Shown here one piece after another: positions 13,602-14,984 of a stretch of DNA of 14,984 nucleotides; position 1 is the stretch's first letter; each line of letters starts with the position of its first letter. Origin of the DNA: JAZKFT01 sp043760535. GTDB taxonomy: Bacteria; Bacteroidota; Bacteroidia; Chitinophagales; Chitinophagaceae. The DNA is taken from NCBI GenBank assembly GCA_043760535.1, contig JAYUOV010000127.1, positions 1-14,984 of the forward strand, given 5' to 3'. The position numbers were made by a program, and so were the translations under genes. Under the pieces are notes generated by a model. The model had not been told where the DNA came from. It ran no database searches and worked only from the letters and a program-made list of their open reading frames with translations.

Positions 13602-14984
13602 TCATTTCATTCCCGGATGGTAAGTACTTTCCACATGCTTTAGTACATCTTCTTTATAAAACAATACCTCTTTAAACTGGCCCTGTGTGTACATTTCAGC
13701 CTGGTCTTTAAAGTGTTTTGATGAAGGGTTACTGTTTTGCCCACCGGCTAAAAGCGATGTAGCTTTTATCTTTTTACCAAACTCTACAGCACATACAAAG
13801 CTATTTCCATGAAAACCATAACGGCTTGTAGTATTAGCAAAGTAACTACTCTTATACGAGGGCAACTGCCCCCACAAGGCCGAAGTAAAACCAATCGGAA
13901 TACTTGGCTGCTTATCATCAAAACAATCTTTTATGTCGCCGCTTATCCGCTGAAAACGGTTCACTTCGCCCCAGGGCATTTGCCATTTACCAAACCTTTT
14001 TATTAGTTCGTTTTTTACAGTTAGTAGCGGTTCTAAAAAATCTTTGGCAGAAGCTGTAGCAGCAAATTGTGTGGTACGCTGCACCTGATCTTTATCACCT
14101 TGATTAATATATATTTTTTGGATAGCCGGGCTCAATACTTCTGCCCATTCAACTGCCAACGTAGTGGCAATACTGGCTTCGCCACTGCGGTAATCCCACT
14201 GTTTTAAAATGGCTATCAGTTCTTTCAAACGCTGATACGTAGAATCATTAGTGCTTACATTTTTTTCGTAAACTTTTACCAAAGCCGGAACCAGTATTTC
14301 GAAAGCTGTTAGGTAAGTATCGTACCCATCTGCTATTACTTTTTCGATGGTGTAAGCATTGCCTTTACTCAATATTCTGGCAGCATTTATACCTCGAAAA
14401 TTTTCGCCATCTGGAGCCATGTAAGATGGGTAATTTGCCTTTTTGGGGCTGCTTGTGCCAGATACTGTAAACGGTGTGGAATTACAATTTTGAATCCAAC
14501 CTGTGGCTGGGTTTATCATATTCACAATATCATCCACCATGTGTAGTCCTTTATATTCTGTAGCCGCTTTGCTGCCATCTACCGGCTTGCTCCAGTCAAG
14601 GCTTGTATCACGTACTGGAACATAGTCGCCGTGCCAGTAAGCAATATTTCCTTTATCATCTGCAAACACGGTATTATTACTGGTATTGGCTTTTAAATAC
14701 ATCAGTTTTTTATAATCTTTAAAGCCAGTCGCTTTTGTACGTTTCCAGCTTTGTATTAGGCTTAGCATAGATCGGTTATACGATTTCAGGCTCACCCACT
14801 TACCATTTCTTTTATCCATTACTGGCCCATGGTGGGTATAGTAAGCCCTAATGGTTTTTGTTTGTAAAGAATCGCCATCGGCATATCGAATCTTAATTAT
14901 TTTCTCCTTCACAGGCCTTAGCATGTTTTCGTATTGGTAAAACAATTTGCCATTTTTAAGCACCGTTGTTTCAGAATACAAATC
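13602..14984 (-). CDS. Penicillin acylase family protein (N-terminal nucleophile hydrolase), 5' end outside window
   Basis: The frame is open to the window edge, so about 460 C-terminal residues of a protein that is usually 750-800 aa are seen. Family landmarks of the beta subunit are present: the strand YYTHHGPVMDKRNGKWVSL near the start, NTSNNTVFADDKGNIAYWHG, GWIQNCNSTPFTVSG, NFRGINAARILSK, PWGEVNRFQRISG, and the C-terminal GGQNSNPSSKHFKDQAEMYT, matching the 'G.SG.P.S.HY.DQ...Y..G.' motif. These enzymes are made as exported precursors, cut by autoproteolysis, and hydrolyse amide bonds of beta-lactam side chains, acyl-homoserine lactones or related N-acyl compounds in the periplasm. The signal peptide, alpha subunit and nucleophile serine lie beyond the edge, so the substrate and whether the protein is active cannot be judged here. 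Confidence 0.9.
   Translation of the reverse strand, partial: DLYSETTVLKNGKLFYQYENMLRPVKEKIIKIRYADGDSLQTKTIRAYYTHHGPVMDKRNGKWVSLKSYNRSMLSLIQSWKRTKATGFKDYKKLMYLKANTSNNTVFADDKGNIAYWHGDYVPVRDTSLDWSKPVDGSKAATEYKGLHMVDDIVNMINPATGWIQNCNSTPFTVSGTSSPKKANYPSYMAPDGENFRGINAARILSKGNAYTIEKVIADGYDTYLTAFEILVPALVKVYEKNVSTNDSTYQRLKELIAILKQWDYRSGEASIATTLAVEWAEVLSPAIQKIYINQGDKDQVQRTTQFAATASAKDFLEPLLTVKNELIKRFGKWQMPWGEVNRFQRISGDIKDCFDDKQPSIPIGFTSALWGQLPSYKSSYFANTTSRYGFHGNSFVCAVEFGKKIKATSLLAGGQNSNPSSKHFKDQAEMYTQGQFKEVLFYKEDVLKHVESTYHPGMK

Noticed and set aside
1..14984. CRISPR array, tRNA, rRNA, riboswitch or complete insertion sequence
   Set aside because: No regularly spaced repeats, cloverleaf, ribosomal core sequence, known riboswitch core or intact transposase with terminal repeats was seen on either strand.

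Overview
The window looks like chromosomal DNA of a Bacteroidota bacterium, most likely near Chitinophagaceae or another Sphingobacteriia-like lineage. The RpoC, AccD and SmpB sequences have a Bacteroidota character. There are no convincing Shine-Dalgarno sequences, and there is one good Bacteroidota-type -7 promoter box (TAnnTTTG) ahead of rpoC. Intergenic DNA is AT-rich and littered with short repeats. The taxonomic placement is inference from protein character, not a search result.

Layout. Positions 1-671 hold a decayed IS4-type transposase fragment on the minus strand and the upstream region of rpoC. Positions 672-4952 are a complete rpoC (1426 aa) followed by a strong intrinsic terminator. 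rpoB, the usual immediate neighbour of rpoC, is not in the 671 bases upstream. From about 5018 to 6960 there is no intact gene. This stretch holds a 245-bp element bounded by 14-bp inverted repeats, then minus-strand relics that look like a DEAD/DEAH-type helicase fragment (frameshifted, truncated at both ends) joined to the first ~136 residues of a large DNA methyltransferase/restriction-type protein, then short repeats and hairpins. I read this as the scar of a lost restriction-modification or defence locus, not a working system.

From 6998 on the window is mostly housekeeping: accD (acetyl-CoA carboxylase carboxyltransferase beta subunit) and smpB (trans-translation), then a gene-poor stretch of about 780 bases. 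After that come a saccharopine-dehydrogenase/LKR-like oxidoreductase (9320-10564), a convergent minus-strand reading frame in which a lipocalin-like lipoprotein runs in frame into a TrmN6-type tRNA methyltransferase (10574-11728), and a multi-pass GT-C-like membrane protein (12000-13568). The window ends inside the C-terminal two thirds of a penicillin-acylase-family hydrolase on the minus strand (13602 to the edge).

The genes do not form one pathway. They are separately transcribed housekeeping and envelope/metabolic genes, with two convergent pairs (LKR-like with TrmN6, GT-C-like with acylase). I see no tRNA, rRNA, CRISPR array or intact mobile element. I found no convincing new biological system. 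The observations most worth a second look are the lipoprotein-TrmN6 continuous frame, the methyltransferase/helicase relic abutting the inverted-repeat element, and the isolation of rpoC from rpoB beside transposon debris.
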